DNA of 64,000 bases from contig NW_004624732.1 in the NCBI RefSeq assembly GCF_000247695.1, positions 24,322,636 to 24,386,635 of the forward strand, written 5' to 3'. The DNA comes from Heterocephalus glaber (taxonomy: Eukaryota; Chordata; Mammalia; Rodentia; Bathyergidae). The notes under the pieces are model-generated. The model ran no database searches. It worked only from the letters and a program-made list of their open reading frames with translations, and had not been told where the DNA came from. Below, piece after piece: positions 1 through 10,255 of the stretch. Position 1 is the first letter of the stretch, and each line of letters begins with the position of its first letter. Both the position numbers and the translations under genes were made by a program.

Positions 1-339
1 CATACTCAAACCCAGCCCTGGGGCAGCTGAGAACCTGCATTGAGGACAATTGTCCCGTGCGACTCTCAGGCTTGGCCAGTTCTGGGACACTATGAACTGG
101 CCCCGCCTCCAGTGTGCAGGGGAGAAGGGCTGAGTCAGAGAGGCCGGGACCCACTCAGGTCAGCACAGCAAAGAAGGAAAGGAGTCCAGGTCTGGTTTTT
201 GACCCAGGGCTCTTGTCACTCTTGAGCAGGAAGGCACCAGAAACTAGATTCCCCACCAGTTGTCTGGCCTCGGCAAGAGTGACCAGTGGAAGGGAGACTG
301 CCTAAGTCGGCAGAGCCAGAAGAGGAAACCTGGTAAGAA

Positions 340-575
340 TGGTAACAGTTAGTACAACAAGTACATCACTGGGCCCTCACAGGGAGCTAACTGTGGCCAT
401 CACCTCTAACGTGCTCTGTGAGCTAACTCATGTAATATCACATAGCATGATGAAATAAGTACCACTATTTCATCCACTTTACAGATGACAAAACTGAGGC
501 ACAGACATGTCCGAGGTCAGCAGAGCTGAGAAGCAATCAGGAAGTCAGGTAGTCTGGCCTGTTTCTCACTACTAA
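340..575 (+). repeat. MIR SINE
   Basis: Matches the MIR core and tail from memory: CATCCACTTTACAGATGA followed by AAACTGAGGCACAGA and a degraded tRNA-related start. An old, diverged mammalian-wide copy. Confidence 0.65.
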
Positions 576-756
576 TCTGCTTAGTGTTAGAAGCTCCTAT
601 CTATGAGTGCCCTGTGTCGGACATGCGGAAGCACATTATTGATCCACTGTGGTCTCTGCAAAGCAATGCTGTGTATCACTCCCACATTATACATGGGAAG
701 GCCCACTCTGTCTCCTGCAGCCAGAACAAGTGGCTCTCCAACTTAAGAGTGCATCA

Positions 757-842
757 GGGCTGGGGGTGCAGCTCAGTGGAAGAGTGCATGCCTAGCATGA
801 GGCCCTGGGTTCCACCTGCAGCACCACAAAAATAAGAAAAAA
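757..842 (+). repeat. ID SINE (old subfamily)
   Basis: GGGCTGGGGGTGCAGCTCAGTGG start, GGTTCCACC B-box region, ending GCAGCACCAC and an A-rich tail. tRNA-Ala-derived; the CAGCACC ending marks the older subfamily seen here. Confidence 0.85.
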
Positions 843-965
843 GAGTGGGGGAAAGACTGCATTGGAACCACACAGAAGGTTTCTTTCAACATGGTTGCTG
901 TGTCCCCATTTCCATAGGCTCAGATTCAGCAGGTATGGGGTGGGGCCTGAGAAATAGCATTTCTA

Positions 966-1044
966 GGGGTTGGGGGTTAGTTTAGTGATAGAATCAGGCT
1001 TAGCATGCACAAGGCACTGGGTGCCCTAACCAGCACCAAAAACT
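966..1044 (+). repeat. ID SINE (diverged)
   Basis: GGGGTTGGGGGTTAGTTTAGTG, then TAGCATGCACAAGGCACTGGG and CCAGCACCAAAA. More mutated than most copies here. Confidence 0.75.
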
Positions 1045-1944
1045 AGGAGAATTAGTATTTCTAGCAGTTCCCAGGAACTGCTACTGCTGCTAGGGGAGGA
1101 CCACACGGGGAGCACGTCTGGACCAGCCTGTCCGGCTGCTTGATTTCAGAGATCAGCAAAACGCTGAGATCAAGACCCAGCTCTGAGTCTCACATTCCAG
1201 TCTCTGTGACTGTGCCCAAAGCTTAGAGTGAACAGGTTCCCAGCTCTTCGCTGAGGCACACAGAGAGGTTCAGAAATATTTTTGGAAAGAAAACCCATGA
1301 TGGAGGAGGAAAATATGACAGCATTTGGACAGTTTCAGTGTAAAGCGATGAGAAACATCTGAATCAAATTGCCTTTAAAATTACACTATTTTAAAAATTA
1401 GGCCGGGGAAACCTCTGGGCCAAAATGTGTTTTTAAAGATTTACGGCCTCCAAAGTGTTAGCTGAAGAGGCTGGGAAAGAACCACCCTACCAGCTTCTGC
1501 CATTGCTCTCAGGAGCTGCTCCCACCAGATGATGAAAGGGACCTTTTCCCAGCCTGCAGTCACAGCCTGCTCTGCTCTGTCCTGGGGCCGCCTCGCCCTG
1601 CTCCATCCTACTCTGAAGAGGTGTTTCTGATGCACGCTTGGCTCAGGGAGGTGAAGACTCCCACCTCTACCCCTAGCAGGTCCAGCTTTGTGGACTCTTA
1701 AGTGAGATCAAGCAACGGAGGCCGTCCAAGTCAGGGGACTTGGCAAATATGTCATGGCCTCATACCCGAAAGACCAGACTGTCCAAAAGGAGCAGGAGCT
1801 GCTACCCCTGGCATCAATGAGGGAACAGCGTGGTGACATAAGGGAGACTTTTCCTGGCTGACACTCCAGAGGATAGCAGGTCTGGGTCCAAATTAGGATC
1901 CCAATCACTCCCAAACAATCTAATTTAAAGATCTAAAAGCAAAA

Positions 1945-2040
1945 GGGCGTAGGGGTGTAGTTCAGTGGTAGAGCGCTTGTCTAGCAGGCAAGAGGCTCTG
2001 GGTTCCATACTCACCACCATAAAAATTTTTTAATTAATAA
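1945..2040 (+). repeat. ID SINE
   Basis: GGGCGTAGGGGTGTAGTTCAGTGGTAGAGCGC with intact A-box-like region, GGTTCCATAC and an A-rich tail. It sits next to the left end of the MER2-like element. Confidence 0.85.
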
Positions 2041-2049
2041 AAGCAAATA

Positions 2050-2390
2050 TAGTCATCCTTCTGTTTCCAATCTGTATCATCAGATTTAACCAACAGCAGA
2101 CAGAAAATATCTAAAGGGGAGTGGGAAGTTGCATCTGTATTAAACATGCAGACATTTTCTTGTCATTGTTTCCTAAACAACACAGTATAAAAAACATCTA
2201 TATAGCATTTATATTGTATCAGGTATTATAAGTAATCCGAAGATGATTTAAAGTATATGAAAGAATGTGCATAGGTCATATACAAATATTGCCCCATTTT
2301 ATCTAAGGGACTTGAGCTTCTTTAAGACTTTGGTGTCCTCAGGGGTCAGTCCTGGAAGTATTCGCCCATAGGTACTGAGGAACCACTCCA
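2050..2390 (+). mobile_element. MER2-like non-autonomous Tigger (TcMar) DNA transposon
   Basis: The whole length follows the MER2/Tigger pattern I remember: a GTATCATCAGATTTAACCAAC-type start, GCATCTGTATTAAACATGCAG, TTTCTTGTCATTGTTTCCTAAACAA, a CATTTATATTGTATCAGG block, TAAGGGACTTGAGC and a degraded terminal repeat. It is an ancient eutherian relic with no coding capacity. The precise family name needs a repeat search. Confidence 0.75.
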
Positions 2391-5039
2391 CATGAAAGAG
2401 ATTCACTATATAGAAAGCAGGAGCCCCACACCTGTACCCAGCGATCTACTGAAGCAGCTGGTGTCCTTGGGCAAGTCCCATTTCCACCTGGCCCTCAGGC
2501 TCAGCTACAGAAATGGTAGCTGTAGAAGGGGTGGCTCTGCCTACTCATGGATCAGAGCTCCCGCCTGGCTTTCCAAGCTTTGCCATCGGAACGCCAACCT
2601 CCCACCCAGGACCCTACTGCTCTTTCTCATTGCTCGCAGGGCTTGTCATCAGCTTTGCCCTGCTCTGTTCACTTCATATTAGCATATAAGCATGTCCCCC
2701 CTTGAGTTATGAAGTCTTGGTAAATAGTTTTAATGATACCTAACATCCGATTCCACAGGTTCTACGTAGTTTGTTTAATCAATCCCCTATCACTGAATAG
2801 TCAGACTAGTTCTAACTTTTCGAAGATATAAATAATGCTGAAATGAAGTCTTCCTGCCTGAAGGTATGTTCCTTGTTAGAGCAAGTCAAGTCATACAACC
2901 CTAGGGGTGGAAACAGAAACACCAAGAACTGGTGACAGCCAGGGGTAGGGGAGGTTGGTCAGCCCAGAACACAGTGTGTCCTTGCTGCATGGTTCTTCCC
3001 CGGACCTTTGTGCAGCCATGCCACTCCACCCACTGGCCAGGCCTGACCACGTGCCTACAGGCCAAGTGCTCACTCCTCTGGGGCTGGGCAAAGCTGCTGG
3101 CTTCATAGGGATGCCTCCTGGCCCCCACTCTGTGCCAGTCTCACGCTTTTCCTGCACCACTAGGTCCACAAGAGACCCTCAGTGCCCCTCCTGCTAGGCC
3201 CAGCACCAGATGTTGAGAGCAAAGCCAAGCACAAGGGTGTCCCCTCTGCCAAGGGGGTCCCACATCAGCTACCGGCTACCACCTGGCACGTGCTCCCATA
3301 CATTCACTCACCTCGCCTGTTGACAGGGTATGTTCCTGAGAGCAGGCCCATGTCAGAGGCTCTGCTGAGCTGTCTGAGCCTCAAGTGTGCTGAGTGCACC
3401 AAGGGTCTTGCCCACAGCATCTCTGCCACCATTCAGTGAGATTTAAGGAAGACTGAGGTCCCAAGAGCTTAAAGTCTGTGGATAACGTCCATCAAATCCC
3501 CTCACAGCACAGATCAGAAAAGCCAGAGCCCAGACAGCGCCCCTGGGCTACACCACTGGGCCTCCCCACTCCACCCCCAAGTCCAGGCACCGCAGTCCAC
3601 CAGCACAGAGGACCCGTCCCCTAGTGCCCACTTTGTTCCAAGTGCAAACAGCAGCTCTTCTCGGACTCCAGGAGGGTCTTTCCCAGGTAAGCCGCCCAAA
3701 AACGTGCAGAGAGCAGAGATGGAGAGGACGCTCTGGGTCCCTGTGACTGTCCCCCGCACATGCACCTGGCCCTCGGGCTGTAGGCCCCTTGCCCACGGAA
3801 GTCATGTCCACTCTATGCTGAACCTCATCAGCCAAGCTCCCCTGGGCCAGGACCAAGAGGACAGTGGACCTGCACAGGTGGACAGGGAGGCCATCCCGGG
3901 GCAGGCAGAGTGGGGGAAGTACATGCGTCTCTGGAGCTGCAGTGTTCCAAGTTTTAGGGCCAGCAACAGAGAATCCCTCAAGCACTTGTTTCTAACCCAA
4001 CAGTGATAACCAGGTCTGATTGCTAGAGGGCCTGCCCCACCTGCATCCTAATTCCTATCTAATGACTGCCTTAGTCTGTCCTCTGTTGTTGTAAATGGCA
4101 CTGCATGCTTGGAAGAAAGCCAGAGATACACAGAGGCCCTGCTCCTGGGAGCTCACTGGGCCTCCAAGAATCAGGCAGAGGGACAAATGAGGTGTCACCA
4201 TAGGCTGGGTAGGCCAAACCCAGGGACCCAGGGGAGAACTAATGGCAGAGCCAGCACTCCACTGGGCCACACCCAGTCTCCACTCCTCTGGCCCTGTGTG
4301 GGTGGACTGCCTCGGACTCAGCTCCTCCCACACCATGCAGTAGTTCTGCCCCCACCCCACCCCTACTTTCCACACCCCCACTGCAGTCCCTCCCCACAGA
4401 TGCCAGGCCAGAAGAGCACCGTACAGGGGGAACCAGGGTCTCAGGGCCTCCTCCAGGCCAAGGGGCCAGATGCCCACCTCCCCGAGGCACCCGAATGTTG
4501 TCCTCAGATCTCCCTCCCTGGGTCCGGGGCAACTTCTAAATAATGACCTCTGATTTAGAATCACGGGAAAAATAAAAATAAATATAGTAACAAGGACCTG
4601 GAGGTCCTCAAATCCACGCTTAGAAACAACTCCACGCCCTCAGAGGGTCTTTCCATTTCCCTGGGCTTCCTATGCCCTTTGTAGCCCACAGGCTGTGCCA
4701 GAGACAAATGCACAAGCTCAGCCCCACTCCGCCTTGGCCAGTCAGGGTGTGCACTTTAACAAGCTCCCGCGATTGTGCACGCATCAAAGTGAGCGAAGGC
4801 TCTGAGCAGTGCTCCCGGCGGCAAGAGCAACAGGGCATGACTAAATGCGCTTGAATAAAAGAGCAAAGAAAAGAAATCTCAGTCTCTCCACTCCTCAGAG
4901 ACAGAAATAGTTCTGTGGCCTCCAGATGGACTGCACAGTCACAAGGGGAGGTCTCGCCTTCCCGCCAAACTTTCCCAACGGGATGCTGGCACGGGCCAGT
5001 GGAAATCAGAGAGTATTTCTCTTTGGGGCAGTAAAATGA

Positions 5040-5180
5040 GAGGCTGTGGCTCGTGGAGTCCCTTCTGTTATAATTAAGTTGGCCAGAAATTCACCTAAGA
5101 TACTAAATTCCATACCTGACCCTCTAATTACAGCTAGAAGGCATCAGGAGACAATTACTTTCCAAAATAGTCCTCCACAA
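5040..5180. promoter_or_regulatory. Candidate regulatory element (AT-rich, two TAATTA cores)
   Basis: A single-copy AT-rich patch in GC-rich intron, with TAATTA at 5071-5076 and 5125-5130 (homeodomain core) and no repeat likeness. It lies about 350 bp downstream of the GLI2 exon. Conservation is suspected from composition only. Confidence 0.3.
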
Positions 5181-5512
5181 GCAAGAGGCAAGAAGCTCTC
5201 TGGGCACAACTCAAATGTGCCAGCTGAATGCGCCCAGGGTCACCCAGCAGCTTCTCCTCCCTCCCCCTCCCTGTGCTCAGGCCCCACCCACCAGAATCTG
5301 AGATGCCTCAGTCCTCAGGCTTTGGGGTGGCCAGACCTCCAAGGAAAGCTGCCAGCGACTGTCACTCAGCCCGGGATTCCAGGGAGCAGGGGTGCCCTGC
5401 TCGCTGCCCTCCATAAACCCAGCATGTGTCCCTGATGACAGGGCCACCACTCTCGTTAAATCCTTACGGGCTAATGAAAAACACCCCTGCTGCTCACAGA
5501 GCGTAAAACAGA

Positions 5513-5521
5513 AAGTACCTC
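5513..5521 (-). other. Splice donor of GLI2 exon 2
   Basis: The minus strand reads GAG|GTACTT, with the exon ending at 5519. The +3 A and +4 C are tolerable but the +5 T departs from the usual G, so it is a moderately weak donor. Its position matches where the GLI2 reading passes from AAQG into a split valine codon in known orthologues (from memory), and beyond it the frame loses any GLI2 likeness. Confidence 0.75.
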
Positions 5522-5660
5522 CTTGGGCAGCCACGGCGGCCGCCGCGGCCACCGCGAGAGGACAGGCCTTTTTACCCGGGCCGGGGAAAGCGCTGCCCTC
5601 CAGGATCCCGCTTTTGGCTTCTTTCTTGTCCAAGGCAGTGGCTGGGCTAGACGTCTCCAT
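5519..5660 (-). CDS. GLI2: GLI2, first coding exon (N-terminal 47 residues)
   Basis: GLI2 is a C2H2 zinc-finger transcription factor that carries Hedgehog signals from the primary cilium to the nucleus; its N-terminal part acts as a repressor region. Seen here: an ATG at 5660 (G at -3, G at +4, a strong context) opens a frame reading METSSPATAL, then KKEAKSGILE, PGKKACPL and an Ala/Val run ending AAQG. This matches the GLI2 amino terminus as I remember it from human and mouse, and is unlike GLI1 or GLI3. The exon ends in GGAG followed by GT, giving 142 coding bases, so codon 48 is split after its first base (phase 1). An in-frame TGA at 5670-5672 rules out an upstream start in this exon. The zinc fingers and the rest of the protein lie beyond base 1. 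The alanine run explains the CpG-rich patch at 5526-5560. Identity is from residue pattern, not from a search. Confidence 0.92.
5524..5553 (-). repeat. Alanine-codon run in GLI2 exon
   Basis: GCN codons interrupted by GTG give A-V-A-A-A-A-A-V-A-A at residues 36-45. The DNA is a GC-rich imperfect trinucleotide tract and so is prone to length change. By my recollection human GLI2 has a slightly longer alanine run here and mouse a shorter one. Confidence 0.75.
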
Positions 5661-5690
5661 CTCAGCCGCTCATAGTCCTGGGTGGCAACC
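5661..5690 (-). other. GLI2: GLI2 5' UTR part of exon 2
   Basis: The 30 bases between the splice acceptor and the start codon belong to the same exon and are non-coding. They contain one upstream ATG. The start of the exon is set by the AG at 5691-5692, which is the first AG after a long pyrimidine tract on the minus strand. The remaining 5' UTR must come from one or more upstream exons, most simply from the CpG island near 58-59 kb. Confidence 0.8.
5662..5673 (-). promoter_or_regulatory. Three-codon upstream ORF directly before the GLI2 start
   Basis: On the minus strand ATG AGC GGC TGA runs from 5673 to 5662. One base (G, 5661) separates its stop from the GLI2 ATG. The upstream ATG has a weak context (C at -3, though A at +4). 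Such minimal frames close to a start can reduce or tune initiation by stalling or reinitiating ribosomes; that role here is inference. Confidence 0.6.
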
Positions 5691-5711
5691 CTGAAGGAGA
5701 GGACAAAGACG
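5691..5711 (-). other. Splice acceptor of GLI2 exon 2
   Basis: Read on the minus strand, 5711-5691 is a pyrimidine-rich tract (TCTTTGTCCTCTCCTTCAG) ending in CAG, a strong 3' splice-site match directly before the exon. It supports the exon boundary at 5690. Confidence 0.8.
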
Positions 5712-5799
5712 TTCACTAACACTGCACCCCAACCAGCAGGCAGGCACTGACCCAGATTCCTGCTGCCACTCGCTTCTCCAGCCACCAGCTTCCTCCTCG

Positions 5800-5960
5800 C
5801 TCTTATAATTGGGAAGGAGTGCTTAATTACTTTTGAGAATTATTCATCCTCAGATTCATCTGGTCTGCTGAACAACCACATGGACAACAGCAGAATATTT
5901 TTATTGTCTTTTACTCAGATTTTGAAAAATCTAAGCAACAAGTTCCTACTGGTGTGAGTG
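5800..5960. promoter_or_regulatory. Candidate regulatory element just upstream of exon 2
   Basis: An AT-rich single-copy block (CTTAATTACTTTTGAG, GAATTATTCATCC) beginning about 110 bp upstream of the exon 2 acceptor in the gene's direction. No repeat likeness. An enhancer or splicing role is inference. Confidence 0.3.
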
Positions 5961-6124
5961 ATCAGAACTACATGAGAAATGATATCAGAAAGAGTAACTT
6001 CCAACTTAGAATCAGAGGAAATAAAAGTAAATATAATTACAACCACCTAGAAGATTTCAAAGAAAGGTGACAGACAGCCATCTAGGACCACCCTGCCCAC
6101 CGAAATCCATCTTTCAATTATTGA

Positions 6125-6310
6125 GCTGGAAGCTCATTCATTCACTTATTCCCCTACTCATGCCACACATTTGCATTGCTTATTGACTCATATGCACTCA
6201 GTCAAAGTATTTTTTAAGTTCCTTTTTAAGCATCCCACATCACCCCTGGTGTAATACATGGAGTTTGCAGTCTACTTGGGAGACAAATAAATAAGGGAGA
6301 AAATAAATGT
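6125..6310 (+). repeat. L2-like LINE fragment
   Basis: CATTCATTCACTTATTCCCC, then a GGAGTTTGCAGTCTACTTGGGAGACA-type stretch, as in the L2 3' region. Old and diverged; the family assignment is approximate. Confidence 0.45.
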
Positions 6311-6940
6311 AGGTTTATTTCAGTTCGTAGGAGGCAGCATGAATGGGAAAGCAGAGTAGCTGGGTAGAGAGCAGGAGGGGCAAACGGACAGTACTGATCT
6401 AGGGCCAGGAGACCCGGGGAGCCACTGAAGTTCTAAGGGAGCTCCCTGGCCAGTGAGCAGTGCAGCACTGCAGAGTTTTGAGTGGAGGAGTTACAAGCTG
6501 TGACCCATGATGTAAAGGATTGCTTTCCCGGCCCACGAAAAGCAGACAGTGGGGTGGGGCAGGCCAGGCAGCGCTCCTACACCAACCCACAGAGCCCCAA
6601 CAACAGTGGTCCAGGTGGAAGTGGTGGCAGTGCAGCTGGTGGGATGTGGCCCCATCTGGCAGAGCAGACAGGCCTTGCTGTGGACTAAATGTGTGGAGTG
6701 GGAAAGGGGGCATTGTGGTTAAGCCTGGGGCACCCAGCTGGACGCAGGGCACCGACTCCAGCTGGGTGACATCTGAAGCATCTCTGTAAGGTGCTTCGTC
6801 ACTTTCACATGCTGCTATCTGTATCAAATACTACAGAATAGAATATGGAAGTCAAAAGTTTTAAAAGGAGGGTGTGTCCCAGAGGACTCCAGCTGAGCAT
6901 CAGGGTGGATGAATGGTGGTAGCATTTACAAAGATTGAGA

Positions 6941-7028
6941 GGGGCTGGGGCTGTAGTTCAGTGCGACAGCACTTGCCTAGCATGTGCAGACCCTGGGTTC
7001 AGGCTTCAGTACCACCAAAAAGAGAGAG
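6941..7028 (+). repeat. ID SINE
   Basis: GGGGCTGGGGCTGTAGTTCAGTG, CTTGCCTAGCATGTG, CCTGGGTTCAGGC, ending AGTACCACCAAAA and an A/G tail. Confidence 0.85.
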
Positions 7029-7637
7029 CAGAACAGGGGAGGAGCAGTTTGGGGGACAGAAATCAGAAGCTCGGTTGGGTCACGTGAGATTCAAGGTGCC
7101 TACTGAGACCTGCAGTGTAGACTGTTGGGAACTCAAATCTGGAGCCCCAGGAGGAGTCATGGGCCAAGAGGGAATAAGGCAGACACTGGCCAAGACAGCC
7201 CTTACAGTGGAAGAGGAAGCTCCAGTACAGAGACACAAGAGGTGCCAGCCCAGAAGAGAAAGCAGAATGGCTGGGAGCTGTGAAGGAGGAAGAGGGAAAA
7301 ACCACAGGAGAGCATGGGGTGCTGGAAGTCAACCCAGGAAGGATGTGTTCAGGAGGAGGAGCAATAGGCTCCATCACCTCCCAGTGAGAGACCAAGATGG
7401 GCCTGAGGCCGAGCTGTTTCAACTGCACAGTGGTAACCAGAACCAGAGTGGGAATCCCAGGGTGGCAAGATTGGTGGGTGGGAACCCCCTACCAAAGGCT
7501 GAGCAAATGCCTCGGCACTATCTGGGACTGCACTTGCACACGCTGTGGTCATGCACGTGTCCTGTTTGCTGAGGCTGCACAAGGAGGAGACTTTGCTGGG
7601 TAGCTGCACATTCACTCACTAAATTTCTTTTAAGAAG

Positions 7638-7816
7638 TACTGAGGATCAAATCCAGGGCCTTATGCTAGCTAGGCAGGTCCTCTACTACTGATCCACACC
7701 CCTAGAGCTCCCTCTTGTTTCAAGACAGAATTTGTTAAATTGCCCAAAGTGACTTTGATCCTCCTGCCTCAGCCTCCCAAGTATCTGGGGTTAGGTGTGA
7801 GCCACCACACCGAGCT
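7638..7816 (-). repeat. B1-ID dimeric SINE (MEN / B1-dID type), antisense
   Basis: On the plus strand the ID part comes first, reversed (TACTGAGGATCAAATCCAGGG ... TGATCCACACCC), followed by the reversed B1 part (GATCCTCCTGCCTCAGCCTC ... GTGAGCCACCACACC). A 7SL-tRNA fusion SINE typical of squirrel-related rodents. Confidence 0.8.
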
Positions 7817-9829
7817 TCAGTAACTAACTCTTCATTAAGGGCTCAGAGCACTTTAACAGAGGTTCCATGGAGCCCTCTCACCCCTTCCACTGTGTTCGGA
7901 TGCAACCATGGTCTCATGAGTAAGGAAAGGGCACTGAATCTTCAGGATCCTCAGTCTCTGATTTCCTGACCTCTAGGACCATGAGTAATAACCTTGTGCT
8001 CCTCCTACACTGCCCAGCCTCCAGTGCTCTGTTCCAGCAGCCTAAACTGATGAAAGCTCAGTAGCATCAGCTCCCTGTGCCAGCATCCTGCCCTGTTAAG
8101 TGGCAAAGCGGATGTTGTTCCCAATTCTTGCCCAGGAAGGAGCTGAGGCTCCCATGGGGAAGTAAACTGCCCAAAGCCACTTCCTACGGAGTGAGAAGGG
8201 ACAGGTCACCACTCCAGTCCTCTGCCAAAATGCCACCTGAGGCCTCAGGGCATGGTCACAAGAACAGGGCTACAGAGTGTGCTCAAGAAAGAAAGGAAAT
8301 CACTCTCGTTCCCAGGACCCAGGCTGTGGCAGCTTAACTCTGGCCAGGGTGAGCAGCTGTGCACACAGAAGCCCTGGGCTCTAGCCCCCTGGGGGCTGAC
8401 CGGTAGCAGGTGCCCACCGTGCCCCTGGTCTCACCTTCCATAGAGTGGCTGCTGCCCTCCCCTAGGCACCCCTCCCCGGAGAGGAAGACAGGAGACGAGC
8501 CAAGAGTCTGTGTAAATCACAGGAATTAGCGGGATTAGCACAATTTCGGGGTAAACACCAGGCGCCCAGGGTCCCAGGCAGCCATTTTCACTCCTTGCAG
8601 CTCCTCTGAGGCAGCCTCAGCCAGCAGCCCTACCTGGGCCCCAGAGGCCACCTGGGGACAGTGGGGAGGGGTTGGATCCAGTTCCCAGACCTCAGCAGGG
8701 GACCTGGTGGTCTGTCCTGGAACAATTCCCATGGCTCCATGAAAACTCCAACACAAGGCCCTGGGAGCCACAGGCTTCCCAGGAGGAAGGTCAACAGCTT
8801 CTCTTTACTGATGGTTACACAGCCCTGCACCTGGCATCAGCCAGACAACTTGAAAAAGCAATTGCAGCCGCACTCCTCAGGATTCTGCTGAGCCACAGGG
8901 CCAGACCTGGGGCTGGGAGGAGCTCCCTTTCCAGTGAGACACTGCATCCAGGTCACCTACCCCAGGGGCCTCAGCAGGGGCGCTGGCAGCACCAAGAAGC
9001 TCTAGGCCAGTTCCTAGGACCTCCCTGGAGACCATCTGCAGGTCTGGATGAATAGTTAGGTCACAAAAAGCTCTGTGTTTCTGATGCACAAGTGAGAGGA
9101 GAAACTGAACAGGGTGCTCATAAGGGTCTTGTCACTCCCAAATAGTGTACAAGTTCCACTTAAGACTGCACAACCGAACCAGGAAAGACATTTTTACCTT
9201 CACTAACTTCAACTGGAAGTTGGTGTTTCTTTCGGGAATGAAATTGGGTAATAAACCACAGGGCCTGTGAGCCTGCCATCCTGCATGTCCATAGAACCTA
9301 GAGCATCATCTGAGCTCACCTCAGCTGCCCATCTACGGTAGCACTGACCTTGCACTGATGTATCAGTAAAGAAGCACATGCTTTACTACATCACATATAT
9401 GGAGCCTTTGACATTTTAGTAGTTGCATTCAATGCAATTGTTTTGTTTTATAATCCTGTGCATTTTATTCTATGCATTTACAGCATTATTCTATAATAAT
9501 AATTATACCAGGTTACTAAGGGGCCCATGGCACAGAACAGGTTAAGAACTGAGCTACAGGACTGGCTTGAAGAATAAATTAATAATCAGAGCAGAATGAG
9601 AGAATCACCCTGAAACCTGAAATCCCAGACAACTCCTGCCACCTGGCTGCTTTGAACTCTCCAGGCGAGTGAGTCACAGGAATTAGAGCGCTCTTCCCCG
9701 GGTGAAATCAATCTCCAGGAGAGAGACAAGACCTCTTCTCCCAGTGATCACAGTTATTGCAGCCATGGTGTTCTCAACTCCTGTCTGATCTCAGCCAAGC
9801 AGCAGGCGTGCCCAAGCCACATGCAGGAG

Positions 9830-10135
9830 CACACACACACGCCCATAGGCTCACACTCACACAGCACACCCTCTTGGTGCCTGCCGTGTGTGAACCATAC
9901 ACAGCATGTACATACATTCACACACAAACGTGTATACACCCAGACCTCATATACATATATCATATCACACAGCCCCACGCATCTATAAGGTTACAGGTGT
10001 AAATGTGGTCACATGCACCACACACACAGACTCGGCCACACATATGTGCATGTACAGCCTACATATAGTCAAACGCAGACATACATGCATACCACATGTA
10101 CGCACACAGATCCGGACAACACACACGCTAGATCT
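9830..10135. repeat. CA-rich degenerate simple repeat
   Basis: Many short CACACA and ATACATA runs interrupted by other bases; an old decayed dinucleotide microsatellite. Confidence 0.7.
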
Positions 10136-10174
10136 AATAACAACCCCCTGGCTTGATCGCCGACTTATTTTTAA

Positions 10175-10255
10175 GATCAAATGAGACAAAATATGTGAAA
10201 GGCCCTAAAGCAGAGAGTAGGTAGCAACACCGATAAAGGCTCAGAATAATTATCC
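10175..10255 (-). repeat. MIR SINE fragment
   Basis: ATCAAATGAGACAAAATATGTGAAAGG followed by AGCAGAGAGTAGG resembles the reverse of the MIR 5' half. Short and weak. Confidence 0.4.

Larger units (their letters stand above)
1..5518 (-). other. GLI2: GLI2 intron 2 (5' portion)
   Basis: Downstream of the first coding exon in the gene's direction. I see no frame here resembling the next GLI2 exon, so that exon lies beyond base 1. The segment holds three ID SINEs, a MIR and a MER2-like DNA transposon within the first 2.4 kb. From about 2.4 to 5.0 kb I see GC-rich single-copy DNA and nothing I can name, apart from an AT-rich TAATTA-bearing block at 5040-5180. Confidence 0.8.

Noticed and set aside
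5277..5518. Continuation of the GLI2 frame past the exon
   Set aside because: After the GT donor the translation loses GLI2 likeness and runs to a chance stop; it is intron.
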